DNA of 17,605 nt from Paracoccaceae bacterium (lineage in GTDB: Bacteria; Pseudomonadota; Alphaproteobacteria; Rhodobacterales; Rhodobacteraceae), in assembly GCA_902525995.1 (NCBI GenBank), contig CABZJG010000015.1:1-17605 (forward strand). Reading direction: 5' to 3'. The notes under the pieces are model-generated. The model had not been told where the DNA came from, did not search any database, and saw only the letters and a list, made by a program, of their open reading frames with translations. Position 1 is the first letter of the stretch; every line of letters starts with the position of its first letter. Both the position numbers and the translations under genes were made by a program. Positions 1-8,802 of the stretch are shown piece by piece.

Positions 1-76
1 ATGAAGGGAAAAGGTATATTTGCGGCAATCCCACCCTTAGGCGATCATGTTCTTAAGGCCCGAGGGTAAGCCGAAT

Positions 77-2809
77 TTATTCTTCGTCTGTGGTGTCATC
101 CCCTTGCTCAGCTATCCATGCAACTGAGACAACCTCTTCGCCTTTTCCGGTATTGAAAACCTTCACACCGCCAGCGCTGCGCGAGCGAAAAGAAATACCT
201 TCTACGGGGACACGTATGGATTGCCCCTTGGATGTGGCCAGCATTATTTGATCTTCGATATCCACAGGGAAACTGGCAACCAAATCACCGCCGCGCATGG
301 CTTTGTCCATGGCCGTAACACCCATGCCGCCACGCCCGCGCACAGGATAGTCATGGCTTGACGATAGTTTACCAGAACCGCCTGCAGAAATGGTTAGGAT
401 TAGGTTTTCTTCGGCTGACATTTCTGCGTAGCGTTCAGGACTTATGGTTGCGTGTGCATTGCTGTCATCTTCGTCAGTGACTTCATCCTCTTCCGTCATG
501 CCAGCCACCGCCCGGCGCATCTTCAAATAGGCGGCCCGTTCATCGGATGTGGCAACGAAATGCCGTATAATCGACATGGAAACCACGCGGTCTTCGCCTG
601 ACAGACGGATGCCTCTGACGCCGGTTGATTTTCTGCCCTTGAAAACTCTGACATCAGTTGTTGAAAACCGAATTGCGCGGCCGGAATTTGTCACCAGCAT
701 CACATCGTCATCTTCATTTGCGATCCGTGCATTTACCAACTCTACATTTTCCGGCAAATCCATCGCAATCTTTCCATTTGCCCGCACATTGGTGAAATCT
801 GACAGTGCATTACGGCGTACATCACCGGCGGATGTGGCGAAAATAATCTGAAGATTGTCCCATTCGGCCTCAGGCGCATCAACCGGCATTATAGCTGCGA
901 TTGAGACGCCGGTCGGAATAGGAAGAATATTGACGACAGCTTTTCCTTTTGCTGTCCGGCCCCCAAGCGGAAGCCGCCAAGTCTTGAGTTTATAGGCCAT
1001 TCCGTCGGTGGTGAAAAACAAAAGCTGTGTATGGGTGTTTGCCACAAAGAGCGTGGTGACCACATCTTCATCTTTTGTTTGCATCCCTGACAGCCCCTTG
1101 CCGCCGCGCCGCTGGGCACGAAAATCGGCCAAAGGTGTGCGTTTGATATAGCCTGCAGCCGTAACGGTTACCACCATATCTTCGCGCTCGATAAGATCTT
1201 CATCTTCCATGTCGCCGGACCACTCGATAATTTCGGTGCGGCGTGGAACGGCAAATTTCTCTCGCACGTCTTCAAGCTCATCCTTGATGACCCGCATAAT
1301 ACGGTCGCGTGAGCTTAGAATTTCGAGATAATCAATGATATTTTTTGCTAAGGCCTGAAGTTCATCCGTGACCTCTTGGACGCCCAATTGGGTCAGACGT
1401 TGCAGACGAAGTTCAAGGATGGCGCGGGCCTGGGTTTCAGAAAGGTTATATGAGCCGTCATCGTTGATTTTATGGGTCGGATCGTCGATCAACTTAATAT
1501 ATTCGGCAATCTCTTGCGCTGGCCACCGTCGGGTCATTAGCTTTTCTCTTGCATCGGCTGCATCCGCAGAGGACCGAATGGTTGCGACCACTTCATCCAC
1601 ATTGGAAACGGCCACGGCCAATCCACATAAAATATGGCTGCGCTCACGGGCTTTGCGCAATTCAAATGCGACCCGGCGGGCCACGACGTCTTCACGAAAA
1701 TCAATGAAATTTGTCAGGAAAGAGCGCAGCGTCAATTGCTCTGGGCGGCCGCCGTTCAAGGCCAGCATGTTGCAGCCAAAATACGTTTGCATTGGGGTGA
1801 AGCGATAAAGTTGGTTTAGAACCACCTCGGCTGTGGCATCGCGCTTTAATTCGATTACAACCCGAACGCCGTTTCGGTCGCTTTCATCCTGGACATGCGA
1901 AATGCCATCTATTTTTTTATCGCGAACTTGCTCTGCGATTTTTTCAATCATTGAGGCTTTGTTCACCTGATAGGGAATTTCATCAATGATGATGGCATAT
2001 CGGTCTTTTCGAAGCTCTTCGACGCGTGTCTTCGATCGGATAATAACGCTGCCGCGCCCCTCTAAATAGGCTTTGCGCGCGCCAGAGCGACCCAGCATGA
2101 GGCCGCCTGTGGGGAAATCCGGTCCCGGCACATATTGGATCAAATCTTCACTGCTTAAGTCAGGGTCTTCAATCAAGGCAAGTGTCGCTGTGACCACTTC
2201 GCCCAAATTATGCGGCGGTATGTTCGTCGCCATCCCAACAGCGATGCCGCCCGCCCCGTTGACAAGCATATTGGGGAAGCGAGAGGGCAGAACAGTGGGT
2301 TCGCGGTCTTTGCCGTCATAGTTGTCCTGAAAATCAACCGTGTCTTTGTCTATATCCGCAAGAAGATAGGCCGAGGGTTTGTCCATGCGCACTTCTGTAT
2401 AGCGCATGGCGGCCGGGTTATCCCCATCCATAGAGCCAAAGTTGCCTTGACCATCCAGCAACGGCAGAGACATGGAAAACTCTTGTGCCATCCGCACAAG
2501 CGCGTCGTAAATCGCGCCGTCTCCATGGGGGTGGTACTTACCCATCACATCACCAACAGGCCGCGCTGACTTGCGATAGGGTTTGTCGTGGCTATTGCTG
2601 GTTTCATGCATGGCATATAAAATTCGGCGGTGCACAGGCTTTAGACCATCACGTAAATCAGGGATTGCGCGGCTCACGATTACGCTCATGGCATAATCAA
2701 GATATGAGCTTTTCATCTCATCTGTGATCGATACAGACGGGCCGGAAAAAGCGCTGCTTGTATCGGGCTGTTCGTCGTCTGTCGGCGGCAATTCAGGCGT
2801 ATCGGTCAA
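77..2809 (-). CDS. gyrA: DNA gyrase subunit A
   Basis: GyrA is the breakage-reunion subunit of DNA gyrase (A2B2), which introduces negative supercoils using ATP hydrolysed by GyrB. The 910-residue product has the usual order. The N-terminal topoisomerase IIA domain carries the catalytic tyrosine Y137 (AAMRYTEVRM), and the quinolone region HPHGD-G-AIYD lies at residues 93-102. A helical dimer region follows, then the C-terminal DNA-wrapping domain with the GyrA box QRRGGKG at 566-572. An acidic insert at about 750-800 lies inside the C-terminal domain; alphaproteobacterial GyrAs often have extra sequence there. The start is TTG (2809-2807). The only upstream in-frame codons before a stop (TGA at 2821-2819) offer no start, and the N terminus MTDTPE fits roseobacter GyrAs. 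A weak GAG lies 8 nt upstream. The position equivalent to E. coli Ser83 is Gly98. Identification is certain; the exact start is less so. Confidence 0.97.
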   Translation of the reverse strand: MTDTPELPPTDDEQPDTSSAFSGPSVSITDEMKSSYLDYAMSVIVSRAIPDLRDGLKPVHRRILYAMHETSNSHDKPYRKSARPVGDVMGKYHPHGDGAIYDALVRMAQEFSMSLPLLDGQGNFGSMDGDNPAAMRYTEVRMDKPSAYLLADIDKDTVDFQDNYDGKDREPTVLPSRFPNMLVNGAGGIAVGMATNIPPHNLGEVVTATLALIEDPDLSSEDLIQYVPGPDFPTGGLMLGRSGARKAYLEGRGSVIIRSKTRVEELRKDRYAIIIDEIPYQVNKASMIEKIAEQVRDKKIDGISHVQDESDRNGVRVVIELKRDATAEVVLNQLYRFTPMQTYFGCNMLALNGGRPEQLTLRSFLTNFIDFREDVVARRVAFELRKARERSHILCGLAVAVSNVDEVVATIRSSADAADAREKLMTRRWPAQEIAEYIKLIDDPTHKINDDGSYNLSETQARAILELRLQRLTQLGVQEVTDELQALAKNIIDYLEILSSRDRIMRVIKDELEDVREKFAVPRRTEIIEWSGDMEDEDLIEREDMVVTVTAAGYIKRTPLADFRAQRRGGKGLSGMQTKDEDVVTTLFVANTHTQLLFFTTDGMAYKLKTWRLPLGGRTAKGKAVVNILPIPTGVSIAAIMPVDAPEAEWDNLQIIFATSAGDVRRNALSDFTNVRANGKIAMDLPENVELVNARIANEDDDVMLVTNSGRAIRFSTTDVRVFKGRKSTGVRGIRLSGEDRVVSMSIIRHFVATSDERAAYLKMRRAVAGMTEEDEVTDEDDSNAHATISPERYAEMSAEENLILTISAGGSGKLSSSHDYPVRGRGGMGVTAMDKAMRGGDLVASFPVDIEDQIMLATSKGQSIRVPVEGISFRSRSAGGVKVFNTGKGEEVVSVAWIAEQGDDTTDEE

Positions 2810-2935
2810 GGGGTGCGCTCATCTCTATGTTGGTCTATATTTTGTTACTTTCTGTATAACAGACCATGCATCTTGGGCGCAATGGTAGAGGCAGGAGAAA
2901 CCTGCTAATTATGCTTTTAATTTACCTAGGGCAAT

Positions 2936-3514
2936 CTAGGGTATAATGCGGGTGTATTTGGTGCCCTCAAGCGTTGCGCCAATTTTTAACCCTGATTGGC
3001 CAAATATTACGGCAATAACCGGCGATAAAGCGGTTGTTGTTTCCGCCCGGAAGTTTTCACCGCGATCTCTGAAGGCATATTCTATATCGCCTGTGACGGC
3101 CCAGCCTTGAGAATAGCGAAAGCTTTGAAGCGCGTCCTCTGTTATGAAGAACAGCACATGGGCATATTGTTGGGCGCCAACTTGCCAGCCAAATCCGGCC
3201 GAGGCGGTAGAATAATAATCAACGCTTGTATTGCCAATGCGCAGCGCGCCGCGGCCATAAGAGCCGCCAAAGCCAAAGCCGGCCTCTGTGACAAGCGGCA
3301 TCACCAAAATGCCGGATGACTTATCCGCAAGGTTTTTAATATTTGGATGGTCCGAATAAAGTTGAGCCAGCGTTGCATCAACTCGGGCGTCTATTTTAAT
3401 CGCATCTTCGTTGATTATATCCGTGTTAAAATTATCAACATCACAGGCCGCTAAGCCAAAGTATGAACCAACGCATAACGCCGCAAATGCCCGGCGCGAA
3501 AAAAGTTTAGACAT
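2936..3514 (-). CDS. SYLF/YSC84-family lipid-binding lipoprotein, probable Tat substrate
   Basis: A 192-residue exported protein. The ATG at 3514 has an AGG about 8 nt upstream and gives an N terminus with S-R-R-A-F at residues 6-10, close to the twin-arginine consensus. A hydrophobic stretch follows, then a lipobox L-A-A-C with Cys24, so the mature form is probably a Tat-exported lipoprotein. A longer reading from a TTG at 3547 has no clear ribosome binding site and would bury the signal. From about residue 63 to the end the sequence has the pattern of the YSC84/SYLF domain (SSGILVMP, then Gly-rich GFGFGGSYGRG, YYSTASAGFGWQVGAQ, and LFFITEDALQSFR). Members of this family bind lipids, including phosphoinositides in eukaryotes; the bacterial role is unsettled. 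The gene lies between hemB and gyrA on the same strand, 91 nt after hemB, with 126 nt before gyrA. The family call is firm; the function is unknown. Confidence 0.85.
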   Translation of the reverse strand: MSKLFSRRAFAALCVGSYFGLAACDVDNFNTDIINEDAIKIDARVDATLAQLYSDHPNIKNLADKSSGILVMPLVTEAGFGFGGSYGRGALRIGNTSVDYYSTASAGFGWQVGAQQYAHVLFFITEDALQSFRYSQGWAVTGDIEYAFRDRGENFRAETTTALSPVIAVIFGQSGLKIGATLEGTKYTRIIP

Positions 3515-3605
3515 TGTATACCTGCTCGTATGACTGGGTTTTCCCAATTTATGACCAATATATAAGCGAGGATTGACCTGCTGTCACTATCCTTGAGCCA
3601 TTGCG

Positions 3606-4610
3606 TTAGGTTTTGGCAAGTTTACGCGCTACGTCCAGCGCAAAATATGTTAAAATACCGTCGCATCCAGCCCGTTTGAAGGCCAAAAGGCTTTCCATAA
3701 CGACTTTGTCCCCGTCGAGCCAACCATTTTGAATAGCAGCTTGTAACATCGCGTATTCACCCGAAACCTGATAGGCAAAAGTGGGCACGCCAAATTGCTC
3801 TTTTACACGGTGGCAAATGTCCAAATAGGGCATGCCGGGTTTAACCATCACCATATCGGCCCCTTCAGATAGGTCTCTGGCAACCAAACGCAATGCTTCT
3901 TGGCCGTTTGCCGGGTCCATTTGATAGGTGGCCTTGTCTCCTTTTAAGGCGCCACTGGCGCCCACGGCATCGCGAAACGGGCCATAAAAGACACTTGCGT
4001 ATTTCGCCGTATAAGACAGCAAAAGCACATTTCGAAAACCATGCTCTTCCAGAGCCGTGCGGATTGCCCCGATCCGGCCATCCATCATATCCGAAGGCCC
4101 GATGATATCTGCTCCGGCCTCTGCTTGCGAAAGGGCCTGTTTGACCAACGCGTCCACCGTCAGGTCATTGACAACCTCGCCGTCCACCACCAAGCCATCG
4201 TGGCCGTTGGAATTATAGGGGTCCAAAGCCACATCTGTCATCACGGTAATGTCGAGACCTGCTGATTTAATCGCTCGAGTGGCGCGGTTAGAAAGGTTTT
4301 CGGGATTCCAGGCTTCGGCGCAATCAGGGGTTTTTAAGTTTGGGTTGGTATAGGGGAACAAACAAATAGCTGGAATGCCAAGACCCGCAGCCTCTTTGGC
4401 CGCGTCAACGACTTTGTCGACGCTGCGGCGCACAACCCCCGGCATTGAGGCGACGGGCTGTTCAATGTTATCACCCTCGCAGATGAAAACTGGCCAAATC
4501 AAATCACTCACAGATAGACTATGCTCACGCGTCAAAGCGCGTGTTGCAGCGGATTGCCTAATGCGCCGAAGGCGGGTTTTTGGAAAAGGGGCGATTTTAT
4601 CTGACGGCAT
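3606..4610 (-). CDS. hemB: Porphobilinogen synthase (delta-aminolevulinic acid dehydratase)
   Basis: HemB condenses two molecules of 5-aminolevulinate into porphobilinogen, the second step of tetrapyrrole synthesis from ALA, in the cytosol. The 334-residue barrel enzyme shows both Schiff-base lysines, K203 in SYTAKYASVFYGPFR and K257 in MVKPGMPYLDI. The substrate-lid region reads DVALDPYNSNGHDG. The three zinc cysteines of the E. coli type are replaced by Ala128, Asp130 and Asp138, so this is the zinc-independent form known from Rhodobacter and Pseudomonas. I chose the ATG at 4610 because GGAG lies 6 nt upstream. An in-frame ATG at 4622 would add four residues but has only a weak GAG. Downstream on the same strand come the SYLF lipoprotein and gyrA; upstream the small membrane protein gene diverges. 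No clear promoter was found in the 102-bp divergent gap. Identification is secure. Confidence 0.96.
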   Translation of the reverse strand: MPSDKIAPFPKTRLRRIRQSAATRALTREHSLSVSDLIWPVFICEGDNIEQPVASMPGVVRRSVDKVVDAAKEAAGLGIPAICLFPYTNPNLKTPDCAEAWNPENLSNRATRAIKSAGLDITVMTDVALDPYNSNGHDGLVVDGEVVNDLTVDALVKQALSQAEAGADIIGPSDMMDGRIGAIRTALEEHGFRNVLLLSYTAKYASVFYGPFRDAVGASGALKGDKATYQMDPANGQEALRLVARDLSEGADMVMVKPGMPYLDICHRVKEQFGVPTFAYQVSGEYAMLQAAIQNGWLDGDKVVMESLLAFKRAGCDGILTYFALDVARKLAKT

Positions 4611-4712
4611 TGGTGTCTCCATAATGCAGCTCTAAATGCCATGGATATATTCTTTGAACAAGTCTTTGAGTTCTACGAACAGCTTGCGTATTGAGTATTT
4701 CAGTTTAGATCG

Positions 4713-5261
4713 ATGAAAGGAAGCGTCTATGCGAGTGAGAATGTGCTGATATTTGAGGTTTTAGAATTTACGTCTTTTTTCAGTTTTTGGTATTGGGCCT
4801 TGGTTATACTCGTTTGGGGCATCAGCGCTCAGATCATTCTCAGTGTACCCTTTCATACGCTGCAACTGGCTAAATCCCAATCCCAAGAGCAACAAAATGA
4901 ATTGTTGATCTCCTTGCAACTGCACGCCCACCGCACAGTCGCGGCCTATACGCCTAATATATCATTGTTTTTATCAATTACGGGTGGGTTTTTATTTGGG
5001 TTTTGCGGGTTTACAGGGTTTTATTTTAACAGTGAACCGCTTCAGGCGCTGCTTTTGTTGATGGTTCCTTTAACACTTGTGGCATACTTGCGTTTGCGGT
5101 TGGCACGCAGTATCTGCGATGCTGTTCCAGTCTTTGATGTGGTCTATAGAACCCTTTGGTGGCATCGATTTTGGACTATTTTAATTGCGGGGTTGAGCAT
5201 ATTTTTGACGGCTTTCTGGGGGCTCGCCTACAATATAAACAATCTTGTACTTGGCCTTTAA
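4713..5261 (+). CDS. Small integral membrane protein of a Rhodobacterales family sometimes labelled 'component of SufBCD complex'
   Basis: A 182-residue protein with about four hydrophobic segments (near residues 22-44, 82-104, 108-128 and 152-172), probably in the inner membrane. The N-terminal motif F-E-V-L-E-F-x-S-F-F-x-x-W-Y-W and the following VPFHTLQLA resemble a family that, from memory, several roseobacter genomes carry as 'component of SufBCD complex'. Nothing in the sequence itself (no cysteine motif, no SufBD helix pattern) supports a SUF role. It lies just ahead of mfd, 31 nt before the mfd ATG, and may be co-transcribed with it. The start is uncertain. The ATG at 4713 has only a poor ribosome binding site, and an in-frame GTG at 4743 would fit the shorter N terminus of the remembered relatives. 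It is a real gene on length, hydrophobic pattern and codon use; its function is unknown. Confidence 0.75.
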   Translation: MKGSVYASENVLIFEVLEFTSFFSFWYWALVILVWGISAQIILSVPFHTLQLAKSQSQEQQNELLISLQLHAHRTVAAYTPNISLFLSITGGFLFGFCGFTGFYFNSEPLQALLLLMVPLTLVAYLRLRLARSICDAVPVFDVVYRTLWWHRFWTILIAGLSIFLTAFWGLAYNINNLVLGL

Positions 5262-5292
5262 ACATAGGGCAGGAAGCGCAAACAAGGACAGA

Positions 5293-8200
5293 ATGACTAA
5301 ACAGAACTTAATTACAGTGGGCGGCGCGCCCGAAGGGTATGATGCGCAGCTCATTTTGCAAGAAATGCAGCAAAGTTCTTTGCCTGTGGTTCATATTGCA
5401 CGAGATGATAAACGTTTGACGGCCTTGGTCGACGCTTTAAGGTTTTTTGCGCCGGATGTTCCGGTGGTTCAATTTCCAAGCTGGGACTGTATGCCCTATG
5501 ATCGGGTCTCTCCAAATGCAGATATTTCAGCGACCCGTATGGCAACCCTAGCAGGCTTGGCGCATGGAATGCCGGAGCAATTTGTGCTGCTGACAACGGC
5601 CAATGCTGCAATGCAAAAAGTGCCGGCCCGTGCTGTGCTAAAAGCCTCTAGCTTTATTGCCACTGTTGGCCATCAAATTAGTGACACAAACTTACGCCAG
5701 TTTTTATCGGTGATGGGCTATGTGCAAACATCCAAAGTGATGGAGGCGGGCGAATATGCGGTGCGCGGAGGGATCATTGATATTTTTGCGCCGGGCGACT
5801 TGGGTCCTATACGGCTTGATTTTTTTGGCAATGAGCTGGATGGGGCAAGACGGTTCGACCCTGTCACGCAGCGCACAACAGAGCAATTGACACAGATTGA
5901 ACTTGCGCCGGTGTCTGAGGTCATTTTAGATGAGACCGCGATCACGCGCTTCCGGCAAAATTATCGAATTGAATTTGGAGCAGGCCGGTTTGATGATCCG
6001 CTCTATGAAGCCGTGAGTGCAGGACGGAAATATCAAGGGGTTGAGCACTGGCTGCCGTTTTTCCACGAGCATCTTGAAACCCTATTTGATTATGTCCCCA
6101 AAGCAACAATCTGTTTTGATGATCAACTCATGCCTGCTCGATCAGCGCGGTGGGACATAGTTGTCGACCAATTTGAAAACAGGCAGCATGCCTTAGCGCA
6201 AAAAAGCCGTCTGGATACGGTTTATAAACCGATTGCTCCGGAGCTTTTGTATCTGAATGAAGATGGATGGGATGCTGCTCTTCAAAGCCGCCGTATTTTA
6301 CAGTTAAACCCCTTGCCGCAAAGTACCGGTTTGGGGGTGGTGGCCGCAGGTGGCCGCATAGGACGTAACTTTTCGCCAGAAAGACAAAGTGAAAACATTA
6401 ATCTTTTTAGTGCCTTAGCAGATCACATTAAAAATAAAATGGCGAAAGGACCTGTGGTCATTGCAAGCTACTCTGAAGGCGCCCGAGAGCGCATTGGCGG
6501 GTTGCTCGAAGATCAAAATCTACAGGGCGCCGTACCTGTCACCAACGGTAAAAGTTTGGGTGAGCGGGGGCTGTATTTGGCCGTTTGGGCGCTGGAGCAC
6601 GGATTTGAAACCAACAATTTAACCGTGGTATCAGAGCAAGACGTACTAGGGGATCGGTTAATCCACCGGGCCAAAAAGCGCCGGAAGGCGGAAAACTTCT
6701 TAACCGAAACCCAAAGCTTATCGGTTGGAGATTTGGTTGTTCATGTTGATCATGGTGTGGGCCGTTATCGCGGATTAGAGGTGGTCACAGCTGCTGGTGC
6801 TGCGCATGAGTGCCTTTTGCTGGAATATGCGGAAAATGCGCGGCTCTATTTGCCCGTAGAAAATATTGAGCTGCTCAGTAAATTTGGTCATGAAAATGGA
6901 CTTTTGGACCGCCTTGGCGGGGGCGTATGGCAAGCCAAAAAAGCGCGCCTAAAGCAAAGAATTCGCGATATGGCCGAGCGACTGATCAATGTTGCTGCCG
7001 AGCGCGCGTTGCGAAAAGCCCCGATACTTGAGCAGCCGGCCGGGATGTGGGATGCATTTTGTGCGCGTTTCCCATATCAGGAAACGGATGATCAACTGAG
7101 CGCTATCTCCGAGGTTGTGTCTGACCTGTCCTCTGGATTGCCTATGGACCGGCTCATCTGCGGAGATGTCGGGTTTGGCAAAACCGAAGTTGCCATGCGG
7201 GCGGCATTTATTGCGGCTATGTCTGGGGTTCAGGTTGCGGTAATCTCGCCCACAACATTGCTGACCCGGCAACATGCCAAAAGCTTCAAAGACCGCTTTC
7301 GGGGCTTTCCGCTTGAGGTTCGGCAACTCTCGCGATTTGTAGGGTCAAAAGAAGCTCAGCAAACGCATGATAACCTAGCAGCGGGAACAGTTGATGTTGT
7401 GATCGGTACGCATGCATTGCTGGCAAAAAATATTCGTTTCAAGAACTTAGGGCTCTTAATTATTGATGAAGAACAACATTTTGGAGTTCAGCATAAAGAG
7501 CGGCTGAAACAGATGCGTTCGGATATTCATGTGCTGACTTTGACCGCGACCCCGATCCCGCGCACGTTGCAGCTTTCTCTTTCTGGGGTGCGAGATTTGT
7601 CAATCATCGGCACGCCGCCAGTCGATCGATTGTCCATTCGCACCTATGTCAGCGAATTTGATGCTGTGACCATTCGCGAAGCATTGCTCAGAGAGCATTA
7701 TCGGGGCGGGCAGTCCTTTTATGTCGTTCCAAGGGTTAGTGACCTTCCTGAAATTGAAGAGTTTTTAAAAGATCAACTGCCAGAGCTGACCTATGTTGTG
7801 GCCCATGGCCAAATGGCTGCAGGTCAGCTTGATGAGCGGATGAATGCTTTTTATGACGGCAAATATGATGTGCTTTTGGCCACCAGCATCGTCGAATCTG
7901 GGCTTGATATTCCAACTGCAAACACCATGGTGGTGCACCGGGCAGACATGTTTGGGTTGGCGCAGCTCTATCAAATTCGTGGCCGGGTGGGGCGCTCAAA
8001 AACCCGCGCTTATGCCTATGTAACCGTTAAGCCCAAAGCCAAGTTGACGGCAACGGCGCAGAAGCGTTTGAGAGTGCTGGGATCGCTTGACACGCTGGGC
8101 GCCGGATTTTCGATTGCATCGCAGGATCTGGATATTCGAGGCGCTGGCAATTTGCTGGGTGAAGAGCAGTCGGGGCAAATGCGCGAGGTCGGCTATGAGC

Positions 8201-8772
8201 TTTATCAATCGATGCTGGAAGAGGCGATCGCAAAAATCAAAGCCGGAGAACTAGAAGGCCTATCGCAAGCGGATGATCAATGGGCGCCGCAAATTAACCT
8301 TGGGGTTTCTGTGTTAATACCGGAAAGCTATGTGCCTGATCTGGATGAAAGGCTGGGCCTTTACCGGCGGTTATCGGGTCTGAGCAAAAAGGTCGAATTG
8401 GAAGGCTTTGCCGCCGAACTAATTGACCGATTTGGAAAGCTGCCCCGCGAGGTTAACACCTTGATGCTGGTGGTTCGCATAAAATCCATGTGCAAACGAG
8501 CAGGTATTGCAAAGTTGGATGGCGGGCCAAAAGGTGCAATCATTCAATTTCACAATGATAAGTTTGCCTCACCAAAAGGGTTGGTTGAGTTTCTAGAAGA
8601 CCAGCGGGGGCTGGCCAAAATCAAGGAAAACAAACTGGTCATCCGGCGGGACTGGAAAAAGGATGCCGATAAGATCAAAGGTGCCTTCGCTGTTGCAAAA
8701 GATCTTGCCGAAAAAGTCATCCTCGAAAACAAATCCAAAAAATCCAAATCCAGCGCCCCGCCCCCTGCGTGA
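5293..8772 (+). CDS. mfd: Transcription-repair coupling factor Mfd
   Basis: Mfd is a DNA translocase that pushes stalled RNA polymerase off damaged template and recruits UvrA for strand-specific nucleotide excision repair. The 1159-residue product has the full family architecture. An N-terminal UvrB-like module is visible (EYAVRGGIIDIFAPG). The RNA-polymerase interaction domain follows (GDLVVHVDHGVGRYRGLE, from residue 479). The RecG-like helicase core has Walker A GDVGFGKT (624-631), the DEEQ box (725-728), TATPIPRTLQ, and motif VI QIRGRVGR (894-901). The C-terminal TRCF domain and a Lys/Ser/Pro-rich tail end the protein. The ATG at 5293 has AAGGA just upstream and gives a normal family length. 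A TTG 48 nt earlier would overlap the preceding membrane protein gene and is not needed. All key helicase residues seen are intact. It converges with the hydrolase gene, with 30 nt between the two stops. Confidence 0.97.
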   Translation: MTKQNLITVGGAPEGYDAQLILQEMQQSSLPVVHIARDDKRLTALVDALRFFAPDVPVVQFPSWDCMPYDRVSPNADISATRMATLAGLAHGMPEQFVLLTTANAAMQKVPARAVLKASSFIATVGHQISDTNLRQFLSVMGYVQTSKVMEAGEYAVRGGIIDIFAPGDLGPIRLDFFGNELDGARRFDPVTQRTTEQLTQIELAPVSEVILDETAITRFRQNYRIEFGAGRFDDPLYEAVSAGRKYQGVEHWLPFFHEHLETLFDYVPKATICFDDQLMPARSARWDIVVDQFENRQHALAQKSRLDTVYKPIAPELLYLNEDGWDAALQSRRILQLNPLPQSTGLGVVAAGGRIGRNFSPERQSENINLFSALADHIKNKMAKGPVVIASYSEGARERIGGLLEDQNLQGAVPVTNGKSLGERGLYLAVWALEHGFETNNLTVVSEQDVLGDRLIHRAKKRRKAENFLTETQSLSVGDLVVHVDHGVGRYRGLEVVTAAGAAHECLLLEYAENARLYLPVENIELLSKFGHENGLLDRLGGGVWQAKKARLKQRIRDMAERLINVAAERALRKAPILEQPAGMWDAFCARFPYQETDDQLSAISEVVSDLSSGLPMDRLICGDVGFGKTEVAMRAAFIAAMSGVQVAVISPTTLLTRQHAKSFKDRFRGFPLEVRQLSRFVGSKEAQQTHDNLAAGTVDVVIGTHALLAKNIRFKNLGLLIIDEEQHFGVQHKERLKQMRSDIHVLTLTATPIPRTLQLSLSGVRDLSIIGTPPVDRLSIRTYVSEFDAVTIREALLREHYRGGQSFYVVPRVSDLPEIEEFLKDQLPELTYVVAHGQMAAGQLDERMNAFYDGKYDVLLATSIVESGLDIPTANTMVVHRADMFGLAQLYQIRGRVGRSKTRAYAYVTVKPKAKLTATAQKRLRVLGSLDTLGAGFSIASQDLDIRGAGNLLGEEQSGQMREVGYELYQSMLEEAIAKIKAGELEGLSQADDQWAPQINLGVSVLIPESYVPDLDERLGLYRRLSGLSKKVELEGFAAELIDRFGKLPREVNTLMLVVRIKSMCKRAGIAKLDGGPKGAIIQFHNDKFASPKGLVEFLEDQRGLAKIKENKLVIRRDWKKDADKIKGAFAVAKDLAEKVILENKSKKSKSSAPPPA

Positions 8773-8802
8773 GAGGGCAGAGTTACACTTCTTTGCTCAA
8801 AG

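Noticed and set aside
1..69. Open frame of 22 codons on the plus strand ending in TAA, 7 bp before the gyrA stop
   Set aside because: It could be the 3' end of a gene convergent with gyrA, but the visible residues match nothing I recognise and the ATG falls on the window edge by chance or by cutting. The upstream sequence would decide.
2831..2866. Inverted repeat TGGTCT...AGACCA upstream of gyrA
   Set aside because: Arms of only 6 bp separated by 24 bp, with no matching promoter geometry; not enough to call an operator or an attenuator.
2891..2905. Hairpin GCAGG-AGAAA-CCTGC between the SYLF gene and gyrA
   Set aside because: A 5-bp stem, and on the minus strand no T-run follows, so it is not a convincing terminator.
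3515..3547. 11-residue extension of the SYLF lipoprotein from a TTG
   Set aside because: It would displace the twin-arginine and lipobox signal from the N terminus; the ATG at 3514 has a better ribosome binding site.
5245..5292. 16-residue N-terminal extension of Mfd from a TTG
   Set aside because: It overlaps the upstream gene, lacks a ribosome binding site, and the ATG at 5293 has AAGGA and gives the normal family length.
6949..7326. Longer antisense open frames within mfd, gyrA, sufS and the desulfurase
   Set aside because: They mirror well-conserved coding sequence on the other strand and show no family motif or start signal.
8791..8802. Short palindrome CTTTG-CT-CAAAG between the convergent mfd and hydrolase stops
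   Set aside because: The loop is too small and the stem too weak for a bidirectional terminator.
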